A stretch of 64,000 nucleotides of DNA from an uncultured Rhodospirillaceae bacterium (GCA_937887565.1 CALABS010000069.1:1-64000); one strand, 5' to 3'; positions 1 through 10,065 are shown, numbered from the stretch's first letter. The notes: a model not told the origin generated them from the letters alone. A program made the numbers and translations.

Positions 1-1
1 C

Positions 2-2266
2 GGCGCCGGCGCCCAGCGGCTGTGGCGGGCCCGCCACGGCGAACGCCTGGGCGCCTGCCTGGCGGCGGCGATGGAGTCCGAGACCCGCGCCTGCCTGCTG
101 ACCGGCCCCGGGGGCAGCGAGATGTTCCGCAACCAGGCCGGCCGCCGCCTGCTGGGCGCGGCCGACGCGCCGCTGGCCACGCTGATGGAGCGCGCCGCCG
201 GCGACGACCGCGCGCTCACCGAGCTGGAACGTCTGGCGGCAGCGGCGGCGGTGGGCGCCCCGCGCCGAACCGAGATCATGCTGCCCGTCGCCGGCGGCGG
301 CCGCGAATGGCTGGCGCTGGAGGTCCGCCCGGCCGGGCGGAGCAACACCATGGCGTGGTTCGCCGAGGACGTCACCCCCCGTCGCGCCATCGAGGAGACG
401 CTCAGACGCGAGAACGAGATGCTGTCCGACTTCGCCGATTTCCTGCCGGTCGGCTGCTATTCGGCCGATTCCGAGGGCAACCTGCGCTATGTCAACCAGC
501 GCCTGGCCGAGTGGCTGGGCAAGTCGCCCACCGAGCTGCTGGGGCGCAACCTGGCCGAGGTGCTGGGGGCCGTGCCCAATCCCGAGGAGGAGCGCGCCGA
601 GATGCGGCTGACGGGGCGCAACGGCGAGGTCTTCCAGGCCCTGGTCGCCCATTCCGTGTTCGACGAGGGCGGCGAGATCTTCACCCGCTCGGTGGTGGTG
701 CGCGACCTGGTGCCCGAGCACCAGTGGGAACGCGCCCTGCGCTCGGCCGAGCGCCGCTTCCGCTGGCTGTTCGACGACGCCCCGGTCGGCATCGCCCTGG
801 TCGACCTGGACGGCACCATCGGCACCTGCAACCTGGCGCTTCAGGCCATGATGGGCATCGACCACGACGACATGGCCGGCCGGCCGCTGATCGACTTCGT
901 CGCCGGGGAGCAGCGCGACGGCGCCGCCGAGCAGCTGGCCAAGGTCACCGCCGGCTCGTTGCCCGGCACCCATCTGGAGGTGCGCCTCCGGGGCCGTCGC
1001 GACCTGATCGCCCAGTTGTTCGTCAGCCCCACCCACGAGGACGGCGACATCTCGGGCCTGATCGTCCACTTCATCGATGCCACCGAGCAACGCAACCTGG
1101 AGGTCCAGTTCGCCCAATCGCAAAAGATGCAGGCCATGGGCCAGTTGGCCGGCGGCGTGGCGCACGACTTCAACAACCTGCTCACCGCCATGATCGGCTT
1201 CTGCGACCTGCTGCTGCAGCGCCACGGCGCCGGCGACCCCAGCTTCGCCGACATCATGCAGATCAAGCAGAACGCCAACCGCGCCGCCAGCCTGGTCCGC
1301 CAGTTGCTGGCCTTCTCGCGCCGCCAGGCCCTGCAGCCGCGCCTGCTGAACGTCACCGACGCCCTGGCCGAGCTCAGCCACCTGCTGCGCCGGCTGCTGG
1401 GCGAGACCATCGAGCTGCGCATGGTCCACGGCCGCCAGTTGGGGCTGGTGCGGGTCGATCCCGGCCAGTTCGATCAGGTCATCATCAACCTGGCGGTCAA
1501 TGCCCGCGACGCCATGCCCGGCGGCGGCCAGCTGACCATCCGCACCAACGCCGCCCGGGTCGACCAGCCGGTCCAGCGCGGCGCCGAGCTGATGCCGGCC
1601 GGCGACTACGTGCTGGTCGAGGTGGCCGACACCGGCACCGGCATCCCCAAGGAGAATCTGGGCCGCATCTTCGAGCCGTTCTTCTCCACCAAGGAGGTCG
1701 GCGCCGGCACCGGGCTGGGCCTGTCCACCGTCTACGGCATCGTCCGCCAGACCGACGGCTTCGTGTTCGTGGACAGCGAGATGGGCCAGGGCGCCAGCTT
1801 CTCCATCTACCTGCCGCGCATCGAGGCCGAGGCGGAGGTCGAGCCCCGCAAGCCCGCCGCCCCCGCCGAGGCCGCCGGCCCCACCGACCTGACCGGCAGC
1901 GGCACCATCCTGCTGGTCGAGGACGAGGACGCCGTGCGCATGTTCGGCACCCGAGCGCTCAGGAACAAGGGTTACCGCGTCATCGAAGCCCGCTCGGGCG
2001 AGCAGGCGCTGGACGTGCTGCGCGGCGACGAGGCCATCGACGTGCTGATCTCCGACGTGGTCATGCCCGGCATGGACGGCGTCACCCTGGCCCGGCTGGT
2101 GCGCATGGAACGCCCGGCCATCAAGGTAATCCTGATCTCGGGCTATTCCGAGGACGTGGCGAGGAACGGCATCGACGCCTCGGAAGGCATCCACTTCCTG
2201 CCCAAGCCGTTCTCGCTCAAGCAGCTGGCGGGGGCGGTGAAGACGGTGATGGAGGGCGGCAGCTAG
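2..2266 (+). CDS. cckA: CckA-type hybrid histidine kinase (5' end outside window)
   Basis: Hybrid sensor kinase. In alphaproteobacteria CckA feeds phosphate through ChpT to CtrA and so controls cell cycle and motility genes. The reading frame is open to the window edge, so the N-terminus, normally membrane-bound, is missing. Numbered from the Met at 71: PAS-like regions about 100-340, HisKA with His365 in GGVAHDFNNLL, an HATPase with the N-box NLAVNARDAMPGGG and a G-box GAGTGLGLSTVYG, and a C-terminal receiver (about 610-725) with phospho-acceptor Asp662 in ISDVVMPGMDG. The text around the His box (IGFCDLLLQRHG, FADIMQIKQNANRAA) is very typical of CckA. The assignment is family recognition by eye. 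Confidence 0.9.
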   Translation, partial: GAGAQRLWRARHGERLGACLAAAMESETRACLLTGPGGSEMFRNQAGRRLLGAADAPLATLMERAAGDDRALTELERLAAAAAVGAPRRTEIMLPVAGGGREWLALEVRPAGRSNTMAWFAEDVTPRRAIEETLRRENEMLSDFADFLPVGCYSADSEGNLRYVNQRLAEWLGKSPTELLGRNLAEVLGAVPNPEEERAEMRLTGRNGEVFQALVAHSVFDEGGEIFTRSVVVRDLVPEHQWERALRSAERRFRWLFDDAPVGIALVDLDGTIGTCNLALQAMMGIDHDDMAGRPLIDFVAGEQRDGAAEQLAKVTAGSLPGTHLEVRLRGRRDLIAQLFVSPTHEDGDISGLIVHFIDATEQRNLEVQFAQSQKMQAMGQLAGGVAHDFNNLLTAMIGFCDLLLQRHGAGDPSFADIMQIKQNANRAASLVRQLLAFSRRQALQPRLLNVTDALAELSHLLRRLLGETIELRMVHGRQLGLVRVDPGQFDQVIINLAVNARDAMPGGGQLTIRTNAARVDQPVQRGAELMPAGDYVLVEVADTGTGIPKENLGRIFEPFFSTKEVGAGTGLGLSTVYGIVRQTDGFVFVDSEMGQGASFSIYLPRIEAEAEVEPRKPAAPAEAAGPTDLTGSGTILLVEDEDAVRMFGTRALRNKGYRVIEARSGEQALDVLRGDEAIDVLISDVVMPGMDGVTLARLVRMERPAIKVILISGYSEDVARNGIDASEGIHFLPKPFSLKQLAGAVKTVMEGGS

Positions 2267-2306
2267 GGCATCGAGCCATTCATCAGCCCCCCTTCCCCGC
2301 AAAAAG

Positions 2307-2336
2307 TCGTCATGCCCACGAAAGCGGGAGTGACGA
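2307..2336. repeat. Imperfect palindromic intergenic repeat
   Basis: The stretch reads TCGTCA-tgCCC...GGGag-TGACGA, a 6-bp outer stem with an inner CCC/GGG pairing. It resembles the short GTCAT...CGGGA repeats scattered between genes in many proteobacteria. It lies just 3' of cckA and could fold in the transcript. The next hairpin (2351-2366) is also on this side. Confidence 0.4.
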
Positions 2337-2350
2337 CCGAAGCGAGCGAT

Positions 2351-2366
2351 GCCTCATCTTTGAGGC
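2351..2366. terminator. Hairpin downstream of cckA
   Basis: GCCTCA-tctt-TGAGGC is a perfect 6-bp stem with a 4-nt loop. No T-run follows, so a terminator role for cckA is only possible. The 2267-2575 gap otherwise holds intergenic repeats and no credible gene. Confidence 0.3.
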
Positions 2367-2493
2367 TCGATGATCGAGCAGGCTGCGGAACAACCTGAAA
2401 ATTCCGTCATTGGGCTCGACTGGTCACGCCCGGGCTCGACCCGGCCATCCCCGTGTCGATGCAGATTATATATTTGGATCAACTGGCTATGCG

Positions 2494-2532
2494 GCGGTGC
2501 GTGGATGCGCGGGTCAAGCCCGCGCATGACGG
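2494..2532 (-). repeat. MPGLDPGIH-type intergenic repeat, copy 1
   Basis: On the minus strand this reads GTCATGCGCGGGCTTGACC then CGCGCATCCACGCACCG. The spurious translation MRGLDPRIHAP is the hallmark of a repeat family common between alphaproteobacterial genes. A second copy lies at 5543-5580 and a decayed one at 5479-5500, so the elements flank the RTX-recA segment. Confidence 0.6.
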
Positions 2533-2575
2533 AACAGGGCATGTGGAGGCAAAATCGGCATTCTTCCGCGGCCCG

Positions 2576-3928
2576 TTAGGCCGAGGCCGTCGCCGTCGTC
2601 CCCCCCTGCCCACGCGACGCCTGGTAGGCGGCGCTGGCGTTGACCCAGTCCTGGACCAGCCGGCTGGCCGGCCGGTATTCGGCGGCGGGACCGGCCAGCG
2701 CGTCCAACTCGGCGGCGCTGATGGCGGTGCCGTCGGCGAAGGTCAGCCCGGGCACGCCGTGCCGCTGGACGTCCTTGAGGGTCACGCTGTCGCCCGCCCC
2801 CACGTCGATGACCATGTCGTTGCCCTGCCGACGGATGAGCAGGTCGGCGGCGGAGATGCCGGCGCCGAAGGCCAGGGTGGTGGACGACAGCCGGTCGGTT
2901 TCCCGGTAGGCCTGTCCCCAGGCGCCGCCGTCGAGGATGTCGTTGCCGTCGCCACGGGCGAACGAAACATAGGCGCCGCCGTCGACGGTGATGCGATCGT
3001 CGCCGCGGCCGGCCGCCACCGTCGAGCCGCGCCCCACCACCAGCCGGTCGTCGCCGTCGCCCGAGGATACGGTGGCGCCGATGCCGGCGGTCACATAGTC
3101 GACCCCGGCACCGCCGGTCACCGTCGAGCGGTTGCCCACCGATACCCGGTTGGCGCCGTCGCCGGTGACCACCCGGCCGTCGTCATAGGCCTCGATCCAG
3201 TCGTTGCCGGCCCCGGTGGCGATCGCGGCGTCGCCGTAGACGCTGACATAGTTGTCGCCACCGCTGTCCGTCACCGAGGCACCGTGATAGGCGGTCATGG
3301 CGTCGTCGCCGGCGCCGCCATCCAAGACGGCGTCGTTATAGGCCTCGAGGCGGTCGTTGCCGGCGCCGCCGATCAAGGTCGATCGGTGATACGCCTCCAG
3401 ATGGTCGTCTCCGTCGCCGCCATCCAGCACGCACTCGTCGCCGCCCCGGATGACGTCGTTGCCGCCAAGGCCCCAGACGGTGGCGCTGTGCAGGACCTCC
3501 AGGAAATCCGCCTCGGCGCTGCCGGTCACCCGCGCCGACGATGCGCCCGCCACCGCGCCGGCCGCCGCCGCCTCGTTCGTGGCCGGCGGCGCCGATCGCG
3601 GCCCGTCGGCCATGCCCAGGATGGCCGCGAAGGTGCGGCTGCCATCGAATTCGGCCGGATTGTTGCGGCGGAAGGTGTCGAACATGGCCCGGCCGGCCTC
3701 GCCGCCGATGTCCGAGGCCTGGAAGGCGGCCCGCATGGCCGCCGGCGACAGCTTCTCGCCGCCATGCAGCTTGATGATCGGGCCACGGCGTTCGACGCTG
3801 ACGCCGTTGCCGAGGTCGGTGATCTCGGCCGGCAGCGATTCCGCCTCCTTCATCACGTCGCCCAGGCTGAGGGCCGGCCCCAACTGGTCGACGGGAATGC
3901 CGCGCTGCGCGGTGCTGATGGTGGTCAT
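2576..3928 (-). CDS. RTX-type beta-roll protein, probably secreted
   Basis: A 450-residue protein without a classical signal peptide. Residues 1-130 are a non-repetitive region I do not recognise. From about 155 to 330 it carries GG-x-G-x-D type calcium-binding repeats (for example GGAGND, GGDGDD). These recur every 17 residues from 187 to 306, whereas classic RTX arrays repeat every nine. Residues about 350-412 (AFGAGISAADLLIRRQGNDMVI, then VTLKDV and TFADGTAISAAEL) look like the haemolysin-type calcium-binding related domain. RTX proteins are usually exported by type I secretion using a C-terminal signal, which is inferred here. No type I exporter is next to it. The gene stands alone between cckA and recA and is bounded by intergenic repeats. 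Confidence 0.75.
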   Translation of the reverse strand: MTTISTAQRGIPVDQLGPALSLGDVMKEAESLPAEITDLGNGVSVERRGPIIKLHGGEKLSPAAMRAAFQASDIGGEAGRAMFDTFRRNNPAEFDGSRTFAAILGMADGPRSAPPATNEAAAAGAVAGASSARVTGSAEADFLEVLHSATVWGLGGNDVIRGGDECVLDGGDGDDHLEAYHRSTLIGGAGNDRLEAYNDAVLDGGAGDDAMTAYHGASVTDSGGDNYVSVYGDAAIATGAGNDWIEAYDDGRVVTGDGANRVSVGNRSTVTGGAGVDYVTAGIGATVSSGDGDDRLVVGRGSTVAAGRGDDRITVDGGAYVSFARGDGNDILDGGAWGQAYRETDRLSSTTLAFGAGISAADLLIRRQGNDMVIDVGAGDSVTLKDVQRHGVPGLTFADGTAISAAELDALAGPAAEYRPASRLVQDWVNASAAYQASRGQGGTTATASA

Positions 3929-4145
3929 GGCGATCCTCCCCGATGGCCGCTGGCCACAAGCATGCCGCGTGCCAAGCCGCGATGGCGGGCCCCGCGCCGG
4001 GCTCGGCGCCGCTCGACGATACCAGTGGGATAGGCAGAATCCTCCGACTCAGCGGAAATTTGTGCCGCCCGACCCGGCAGTCCTTGCCGACCGGCCTTTC
4101 CACCAACCGGTCCACACCAGAACCGAATACGGAACATTAGCGAAC

Positions 4146-4178
4146 ATTCTTGTTGCGTTCGGGAACGGATGATGTACT
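4146..4178 (+). promoter_or_regulatory. Putative recA promoter with overlapping LexA (SOS) box
   Basis: ATTC-N7-GTTC at 4146-4160 is one mismatch from the alphaproteobacterial SOS box GTTC-N7-GTTC. A -35-like TTGTTG (4150-4155) and a -10-like TGTACT (4173-4178) are 17 bp apart, so the box would cover the -35 element, as expected for repression. Extra GAAC half-sites lie at 4120, 4132, 4142 and 4163. The rest of the 3929-4241 gap shows nothing else clear. Confidence 0.5.
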
Positions 4179-4241
4179 CTGCCTCCTCGTAATCCGCGTT
4201 GCATCACCCGCCATGATCGGGATACTCAAGGGGGACTGCAG

Positions 4242-5318
<1,077 letters not shown>

Positions 5319-5342
5319 GCGCCCCCAACCGCCAAGGACAAA

Positions 5343-5372
5343 GGCCGCCGGGTCGCCCCGGCGGCCGTTCTT
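5343..5372 (+). terminator. Rho-independent-like terminator of recA
   Basis: GGCCGCCGGG-TCGC-CCCGGCGGCC is a perfect 10-bp GC stem with a 4-base loop, followed by GTTCTT. It starts 25 bases after the recA stop codon. Confidence 0.75.
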
Positions 5373-5478
5373 GCCGGGTCGCGGCGATCGAGCGCCCAGA
5401 GCCATGACCGACGAGCTCTGCCACGCGGGGACGAGAATCGCTAAGCATCTTGCGTTCGGACGCGGTCGGCCTTTCCGT

Positions 5479-5580
5479 GTCATGCCCGGACTCGACGCAC
5501 GGCTGTCCGGTCGAGCTTCCAGGGAGCGGAAGCCACCTCTCGCCGTCATGCCCGGCCTCGGGCCGGGCATCCACGCGCCG
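5479..5580 (+). repeat. MPGLGPGIH-type intergenic repeats, copies 2 and 3
   Basis: A clear copy at 5543-5580 (GTCATGCCCGGCCTCGGGCC, then GGGCATCCACGCGCCG) and a decayed partial copy at 5479-5500 (TGTCATGCCCGGACTCGACG). They belong to the same family as 2494-2532. Apart from the recA terminator, the 5319-5631 gap holds nothing else recognisable. Confidence 0.6.
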
Positions 5581-5631
5581 ACCGCCGGGGTGACGGTCGA
5601 GACGGGTGACTCCGTTCGGGCGCGAATGGCC

Positions 5632-6222
5632 CTAGAAGCGATAGCCCAGCCCGGCGCCCAGACGGAAACCGTGCGCGGTGGTGCTATCCTCGTATTCGCT
5701 GCGCACCGCCCCCGCGAAACCGCCGAAGCTGAACGACGGCGTGACGTCGTGGGTGAAGGACAGCGACAGCGTCAGGTCGTTGAGCGCGCCGCCGCCCAGG
5801 CCCCCCATGGTCTGGAGCGGGTTGGCGCTGAAGGCCGCGGGACGGCCGGCCCACTGGTAGCCCAGCGACAGCTGGGCGGTGGCGTCCCCCAGGGCGTAGC
5901 TGGCGGTCATGTCGGCCGCCGAGCCGATAGCGTCGCCGCGCAGAGAGGACCCCAGGCTGAGCGAATCGACGAAATAGGTGGCATAGCCGCCAAAGGCCAC
6001 GCGGTCGGCCCCATCACCCTCGGCCGGCGTGCTGTCGAGCAGCGCGCCCAACCGCAGGCCGCCGTTGGCGAACAGCTCGGCCTTGGTGTCCGGCCCGCCG
6101 AAGCGGGGACCGTCGGCATGCGGAACGCCGCTGCCCGTCACCAGACGCAGAGGCGCGTCAGCGGCAACCGCGGGCGCGGCGGCGGCAAGTCCGAGGACGG
6201 CAAGAAACAACGGGCGCAGCAT
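5632..6222 (-). CDS. Small outer-membrane beta-barrel protein, function unknown
   Basis: The 196-residue protein has a signal peptide (MLRPLFLAVLGLAAAAPAVA, cleaved before ADAP). The rest alternates hydrophobic and polar residues, as in amphipathic beta strands, and is rich in Gly and Ser. It ends LGAGLGYRF, the terminal Phe expected for Bam-assembled barrels. The size fits an eight-stranded barrel such as the OmpA/OmpW/porin-like small families, but I do not recognise the exact family. It is a single gene, and a promoter would lie in the 121 bp before the start. Confidence 0.6.
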   Translation of the reverse strand: MLRPLFLAVLGLAAAAPAVAADAPLRLVTGSGVPHADGPRFGGPDTKAELFANGGLRLGALLDSTPAEGDGADRVAFGGYATYFVDSLSLGSSLRGDAIGSAADMTASYALGDATAQLSLGYQWAGRPAAFSANPLQTMGGLGGGALNDLTLSLSFTHDVTPSFSFGGFAGAVRSEYEDSTTAHGFRLGAGLGYRF

Positions 6223-6343
6223 GACGAACCAACGAAGACGGTCTCTATCGCCTCTTCATATAGGACGCCCGATCCCGTTGAGAAGCTTGATTGCGCCACC
6301 ATTGCCTCGAACGAGTCACAGTGCGGCAAACATGCAACACGAC

Positions 6344-7111
6344 TCACCGGACCACCAGCACCGAGCAGGGAACCCGCTCAGGGACGATTCCCGCCTCGGC
6401 GGCCGCCACCAGGATGCAATCCGGCGACAGGGTTTCCAGCACCGAGGTCGGCCGGCCGACCCGGCTGAGATGGGCCGCCACCCCTTGCTCGCCCAACAGC
6501 GCCTCGGCCTCGGGCAACAGGCTTACCGATGGCATGATGACGCCGACGTCGCCGCCGTCCCTTGCGGCCAGCAACGCGGCGACCGCCAGGGCACGGCGGC
6601 TGGATTCGGAGCCGTCGTAGACCGCCGCCACGCGGTCGAGCCCGGGACGCCGCACCGCCATCACCGGACGCGGGGCCGCCGCCATCAAGGCGCGGGCGAT
6701 GGAGCCCAGGCGGCGAACCGGCTCGGCGCGGCCCGACCACCCCAGGCAGATCAGGTCGGCCGTCTCGGCCGCCGCCAACAGCTCGGCCGCCACCAATCCG
6801 CGGCGCACGGTGAAGCTGGCCCGTGCCGACCACTGCGCCGCCGCCTGCTCCAGCGCCCGCCGCGCCGCCAGGGACTGGAGTTCCAGCGCCTTCTCCAGCA
6901 AGGCGTCGTCACGGACCGATCCGCCCACCGCCGACAGCGAGAAGGTGTGCACATGGGGATGCGCCACCAGCCGGCGCAGGTTGACGTCCTCGACGAACAC
7001 CGCCTCCACCTCGGCGCCCAGGCGGGTGGCAAGGGTGGCGGCCGCGTCCATGGCCGCCAGCGACAACGGGCTGGCGTCCACCGCCACCAGGATGCGCCGC
7101 CAGGCGGTCAT
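6344..7111 (-). CDS. Universal stress protein (UspA family)
   Basis: The 255-residue protein begins MTAWRRILVAVDASPLSLAA, the first strand and loop of the Usp alpha/beta fold. Residues 1 to about 150 form one Usp domain. The second half (AAVYDGSESSRRALAVAALLA, then a terminal CSVLVVR) looks like a degenerate second one. Typical ATP-binding G-x2-G-x9-G(S/T) spacing is not clear, so it may not bind nucleotide. Its ATG overlaps the stop codon of the upstream Lon-like protease by four bases (ATGA), implying coupled translation. The longer upstream reading frame lies inside the protease and is a shadow. Confidence 0.75.
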   Translation of the reverse strand: MTAWRRILVAVDASPLSLAAMDAAATLATRLGAEVEAVFVEDVNLRRLVAHPHVHTFSLSAVGGSVRDDALLEKALELQSLAARRALEQAAAQWSARASFTVRRGLVAAELLAAAETADLICLGWSGRAEPVRRLGSIARALMAAAPRPVMAVRRPGLDRVAAVYDGSESSRRALAVAALLAARDGGDVGVIMPSVSLLPEAEALLGEQGVAAHLSRVGRPTSVLETLSPDCILVAAAEAGIVPERVPCSVLVVR

Positions 7112-9546
7112 GATCCGTCGCGGCCGCTGTTGCGGCCATGGTTGGGCGGCCGGACAAGGGCTTCGGCCTTGCGCGCGAAGGTCGCCAGACGCGCCTGGAC
7201 CTTGCGGTTGACGCTGCCGACCGGATACTGCCCCTTGGCGTCGCGTCCGCCGGCCGGCAGGCCGGTCAACAGCGCGATGCCCTGGTCCACGGTTTCGATC
7301 GGATAGATGGCGAAACGGCCGTCGCGGCAGGCATCGACCACGTCGCGGCGCAACATCAGGTGCTTGACGTTGGTGGCGGGGATCAGCACCCCCTGGTCGC
7401 CGGTCAGGCCACGTGCCGCGCACAGGTCGAAGAAGCCCTCGATCTTCTCGTTGACGCCGCCGATGGCCTGGACGCGGCCATACTGGTCGACCGAGCCGGT
7501 GACGGCGAAGCCCTGGCGGATGGGAACCTCGGCCAAGGCCGACAGCAGGGCGTAGAGTTCGGTCGAGGAGGCGCTGTCTCCCTCGATGCCGCCGTAGGAC
7601 TGCTCGAACACCAGGCTGGCCGACAGCGACAGCGGCCCGTCCACCGCGAAGCGCGACGACAGGAGCGACGACAGGATCATCACCCCCTTGCCGTGTATGG
7701 GACCGCCCAGTTGGACCTCGCGCTCGATGTCCACCACCTCGCCCTTGCCGAAGCGGACGCGGGCGGTGATGCGACTGGGCCGGCCGAAGGAAAAGCGGCC
7801 CAGTTGCAGCACCGCCAGCCCGTTGATCTGCCCTATCTCGGCACCCTCGGTGGCCACGTGGATGGTGCCGCGTAACATCTCCTCCTGGATGTTGTCGCGC
7901 ACCCGGTCCTGGCGGTAGGTGGCGGCATCGATCGCCTTCTGCACATGGGCGGCGACGACGATGTCGGCGCCGTCGCGCCCGGCCCAGTAGTCGGCCTCGC
8001 GCAACAGATCGGCCAGGCTGGCCATGTGGGTGGACAGCTTGTCGCCGTCATCGACCTCGCGGGCGGCCCGCTCCACCACGCGCGCGACCCCCGACCGGTC
8101 CAGGGGCCGCAGCTTCTCGCGCCGGCCCTGGGTGGCGATGGACCGCGCCAGCGCCACCACGTTGCCGTCGGTGCGGTCCATGCGCCAGTCGAAGTCGGCC
8201 GCCACCTTGAACAGCTCGCCGAATTCCGGATCGTAGTGGGACAGCAGGTAATACAGCATCGGATCGCCGATCAGCACCACCTTGAGGTCGAGGGCGATCG
8301 GCTGCGGCTCCAGGGTGACGGTGCTCCACAGGCCCATGCTCTGGCCGGGCGATTCGATGCGCAGCTCGTGCGCCTTCAGGGCCCGCTTGAGGTCCTCCCA
8401 GGCGAAGGGGTTGAGCAGCGCCTTGCGGGCGTCGATGACCAGATACCCGCCGTTGGCCTTGTGCAGGCTGCCGGGCTTGATCAGGTTGAAGTCGGTGATC
8501 AGGGCGCCGAAATGGGCGAAATGCTCGACCCGGCCGATGAGGTTGGGCTGGGTCGGGTGGTCCTCGTAGACCACCGGCGCGCCCTTGAGGTCGGCGTTGT
8601 TGACCAGCACGTTGACACGATAGCGGCGGATGCCCTCGGCGGCGCCCTCGCGCCGGGCGGGGCGGCCGCGTTGTTGCTGCTGGTCGTCACCGCCAAGGAA
8701 GTCGTTGACGTTCTCGGCCACGTCGGCCGCCACCGCGTCGAGATGGTCCAACACCTCGATGAGGTCGGCGTATTTGGCCCGCAGTTCCTCCATCAGGTGC
8801 GAGATGGCGAAGTTCAGCACCTCCTGGTCCAGTTCCCGCATCTTGCCGCGGATGTCGCGTTCCCATTGCGGGATCTGGCGGATGGTCTCCTCGAGTTCGG
8901 CCTGCAGGCCCTCCATGTCGCCCTTGAAGCGGGACTGCTGCTCGTCGGGCAGCTGCTTGAACTCGTCGGGCGACAGCACCTCGCCGTCCTTCATGGGGGC
9001 CAACGCCAGCCCGACGGGGGTGCGGATCAGGGCGACGCTCTTTTCGCTGGCCTCGTGGCCGATGTCGCTAAAGGCCTTTTCCTGCCGCTCCTTCAGGCTT
9101 TCCTCGAGGACCTGCTTGCGGTTGCGGTATTCCTCGGCCTCGAAGGCGGCGGGGATGGCGACCGCCAGCTCCTCGACCAGCCATTCCATGTCCTTCTTGA
9201 ACTGGACGGCGCGGCCGGCCGGCAGGCGGATGGCGCGCGGCTTGTGGTTCTCGGTGAAGTTGTTGAGATAGGCCCAGTCGTCCGGCACCGGCTGGCCCGC
9301 CGCCGCCTGGGCCAGGAACCGCATCACCAGCGACCGCCGGCCGGTCCCTTCGGGGCCGAGCGCGAACAGGTTGAAGCCCTTGTGGCGCATGCCGATGGCG
9401 AAGCGGATGGACTCGACGGCGCGGTCCTGGCCCACCGGCTCGTCGCTGTCGGGCAGCTCCGCCGTGGTCTCGAACGGCAGGATCGCCGGGTCGCAGGCCT
9501 TGTACAGCGCCTCGGGCGGCAGGGGGGCGGGAACGGGCTCGGTCAC
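7108..9546 (-). CDS. Lon-related ATP-dependent protease (LonB/YcbZ-like)
   Basis: An 812-residue ATP-dependent serine protease of the short Lon-like group. It has no LAN substrate domain but an N-terminal region fused to AAA+. Walker A is GPEGTGRRS at residues 64-72, a long coiled region follows (about 140-290, rich in Glu/Gln/Arg), then the AAA+ core with NGGYLVID and VVLIGDP. The C-terminal Lon protease domain carries the catalytic Ser in EGDSASSTELYALLSAL and the Lys in GGVNEKIEGFFD. I place the start at the GTG (9546), preceded by GGAGG, because the open frame further upstream overlaps the next gene. It is coupled to the downstream universal stress protein, which suggests a shared stress role. 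Confidence 0.88.
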   Translation of the reverse strand: MTEPVPAPLPPEALYKACDPAILPFETTAELPDSDEPVGQDRAVESIRFAIGMRHKGFNLFALGPEGTGRRSLVMRFLAQAAAGQPVPDDWAYLNNFTENHKPRAIRLPAGRAVQFKKDMEWLVEELAVAIPAAFEAEEYRNRKQVLEESLKERQEKAFSDIGHEASEKSVALIRTPVGLALAPMKDGEVLSPDEFKQLPDEQQSRFKGDMEGLQAELEETIRQIPQWERDIRGKMRELDQEVLNFAISHLMEELRAKYADLIEVLDHLDAVAADVAENVNDFLGGDDQQQQRGRPARREGAAEGIRRYRVNVLVNNADLKGAPVVYEDHPTQPNLIGRVEHFAHFGALITDFNLIKPGSLHKANGGYLVIDARKALLNPFAWEDLKRALKAHELRIESPGQSMGLWSTVTLEPQPIALDLKVVLIGDPMLYYLLSHYDPEFGELFKVAADFDWRMDRTDGNVVALARSIATQGRREKLRPLDRSGVARVVERAAREVDDGDKLSTHMASLADLLREADYWAGRDGADIVVAAHVQKAIDAATYRQDRVRDNIQEEMLRGTIHVATEGAEIGQINGLAVLQLGRFSFGRPSRITARVRFGKGEVVDIEREVQLGGPIHGKGVMILSSLLSSRFAVDGPLSLSASLVFEQSYGGIEGDSASSTELYALLSALAEVPIRQGFAVTGSVDQYGRVQAIGGVNEKIEGFFDLCAARGLTGDQGVLIPATNVKHLMLRRDVVDACRDGRFAIYPIETVDQGIALLTGLPAGGRDAKGQYPVGSVNRKVQARLATFARKAEALVRPPNHGRNSGRDGS

Positions 9547-9575
9547 GGATTCACTCCTCCCCCTGGGGCCTGCGG

Positions 9576-9983
9576 TCAGGCTTCGTCCTCGATGCGCTCC
9601 ATATCCTCGTCGCTGAGACCGAAGTGATGACCGATCTCGTGAATCAGGACGTGTTTGACGAGGCTCGTCAAGTCCTCCCCGGTCTCGCACCAGTAATCGA
9701 GGATGGGGCGGCGGTAGAGGAAGATCATGTCCACGTCGCGAGGCGTGTCGGCGAAGCTCTTGTCGGCCATGGACACCCCCCGATAGAGGCCCAGCAGGTC
9801 GAACGGGCTTTCCAGCCCCATCTCCTGCTCGGTCTCCTCGTCGGGGAAGTCCTCGACCTTGAGGACGACGTCGGTGACGAACCGGCGCAGTTCCTCGGGC
9901 ACCTCGGCATAGGCCGTATGCGCGATGGTCTCCAGGTCGGCGAGCGTCGGCGGGACGCTGTGGTGAGGAATGACTCGGCTCAT
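9576..9983 (-). CDS. Small zincin-like metallopeptidase family protein
   Basis: The 135-residue cytoplasmic protein carries HEIGHHFGLSDEDM near its C-terminus (from about residue 115), a complete HExxHxxGxxD zinc-binding and catalytic motif. The preceding text (DVDMIFLYRRPILDYWCETG) is characteristic of the short metallopeptidase family known from TTHA0227-like proteins. The substrate is unknown. The start MSRVIPHHS at 9983 avoids overlap with the divergent pterin dehydratase gene. It sits 29 bp upstream of the Lon-like protease, so a protein-quality operon (zincin, Lon-like, Usp) is likely. Confidence 0.8.
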   Translation of the reverse strand: MSRVIPHHSVPPTLADLETIAHTAYAEVPEELRRFVTDVVLKVEDFPDEETEQEMGLESPFDLLGLYRGVSMADKSFADTPRDVDMIFLYRRPILDYWCETGEDLTSLVKHVLIHEIGHHFGLSDEDMERIEDEA

Positions 9984-10065
9984 GGTCGAAAGCTTACCCC
10001 GGCTTGATCCGGCCGCAAAGCCACCCATTGATTCAATGATGGCGAACGGCGGCGCGAGGCACGAA

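Noticed and set aside
22..2373. A 783-codon Arg/Pro-rich frame overlapping cckA
   Set aside because: It is a GC-driven shadow in another frame of cckA, with no domain and an extreme Arg/Gly/Pro composition.
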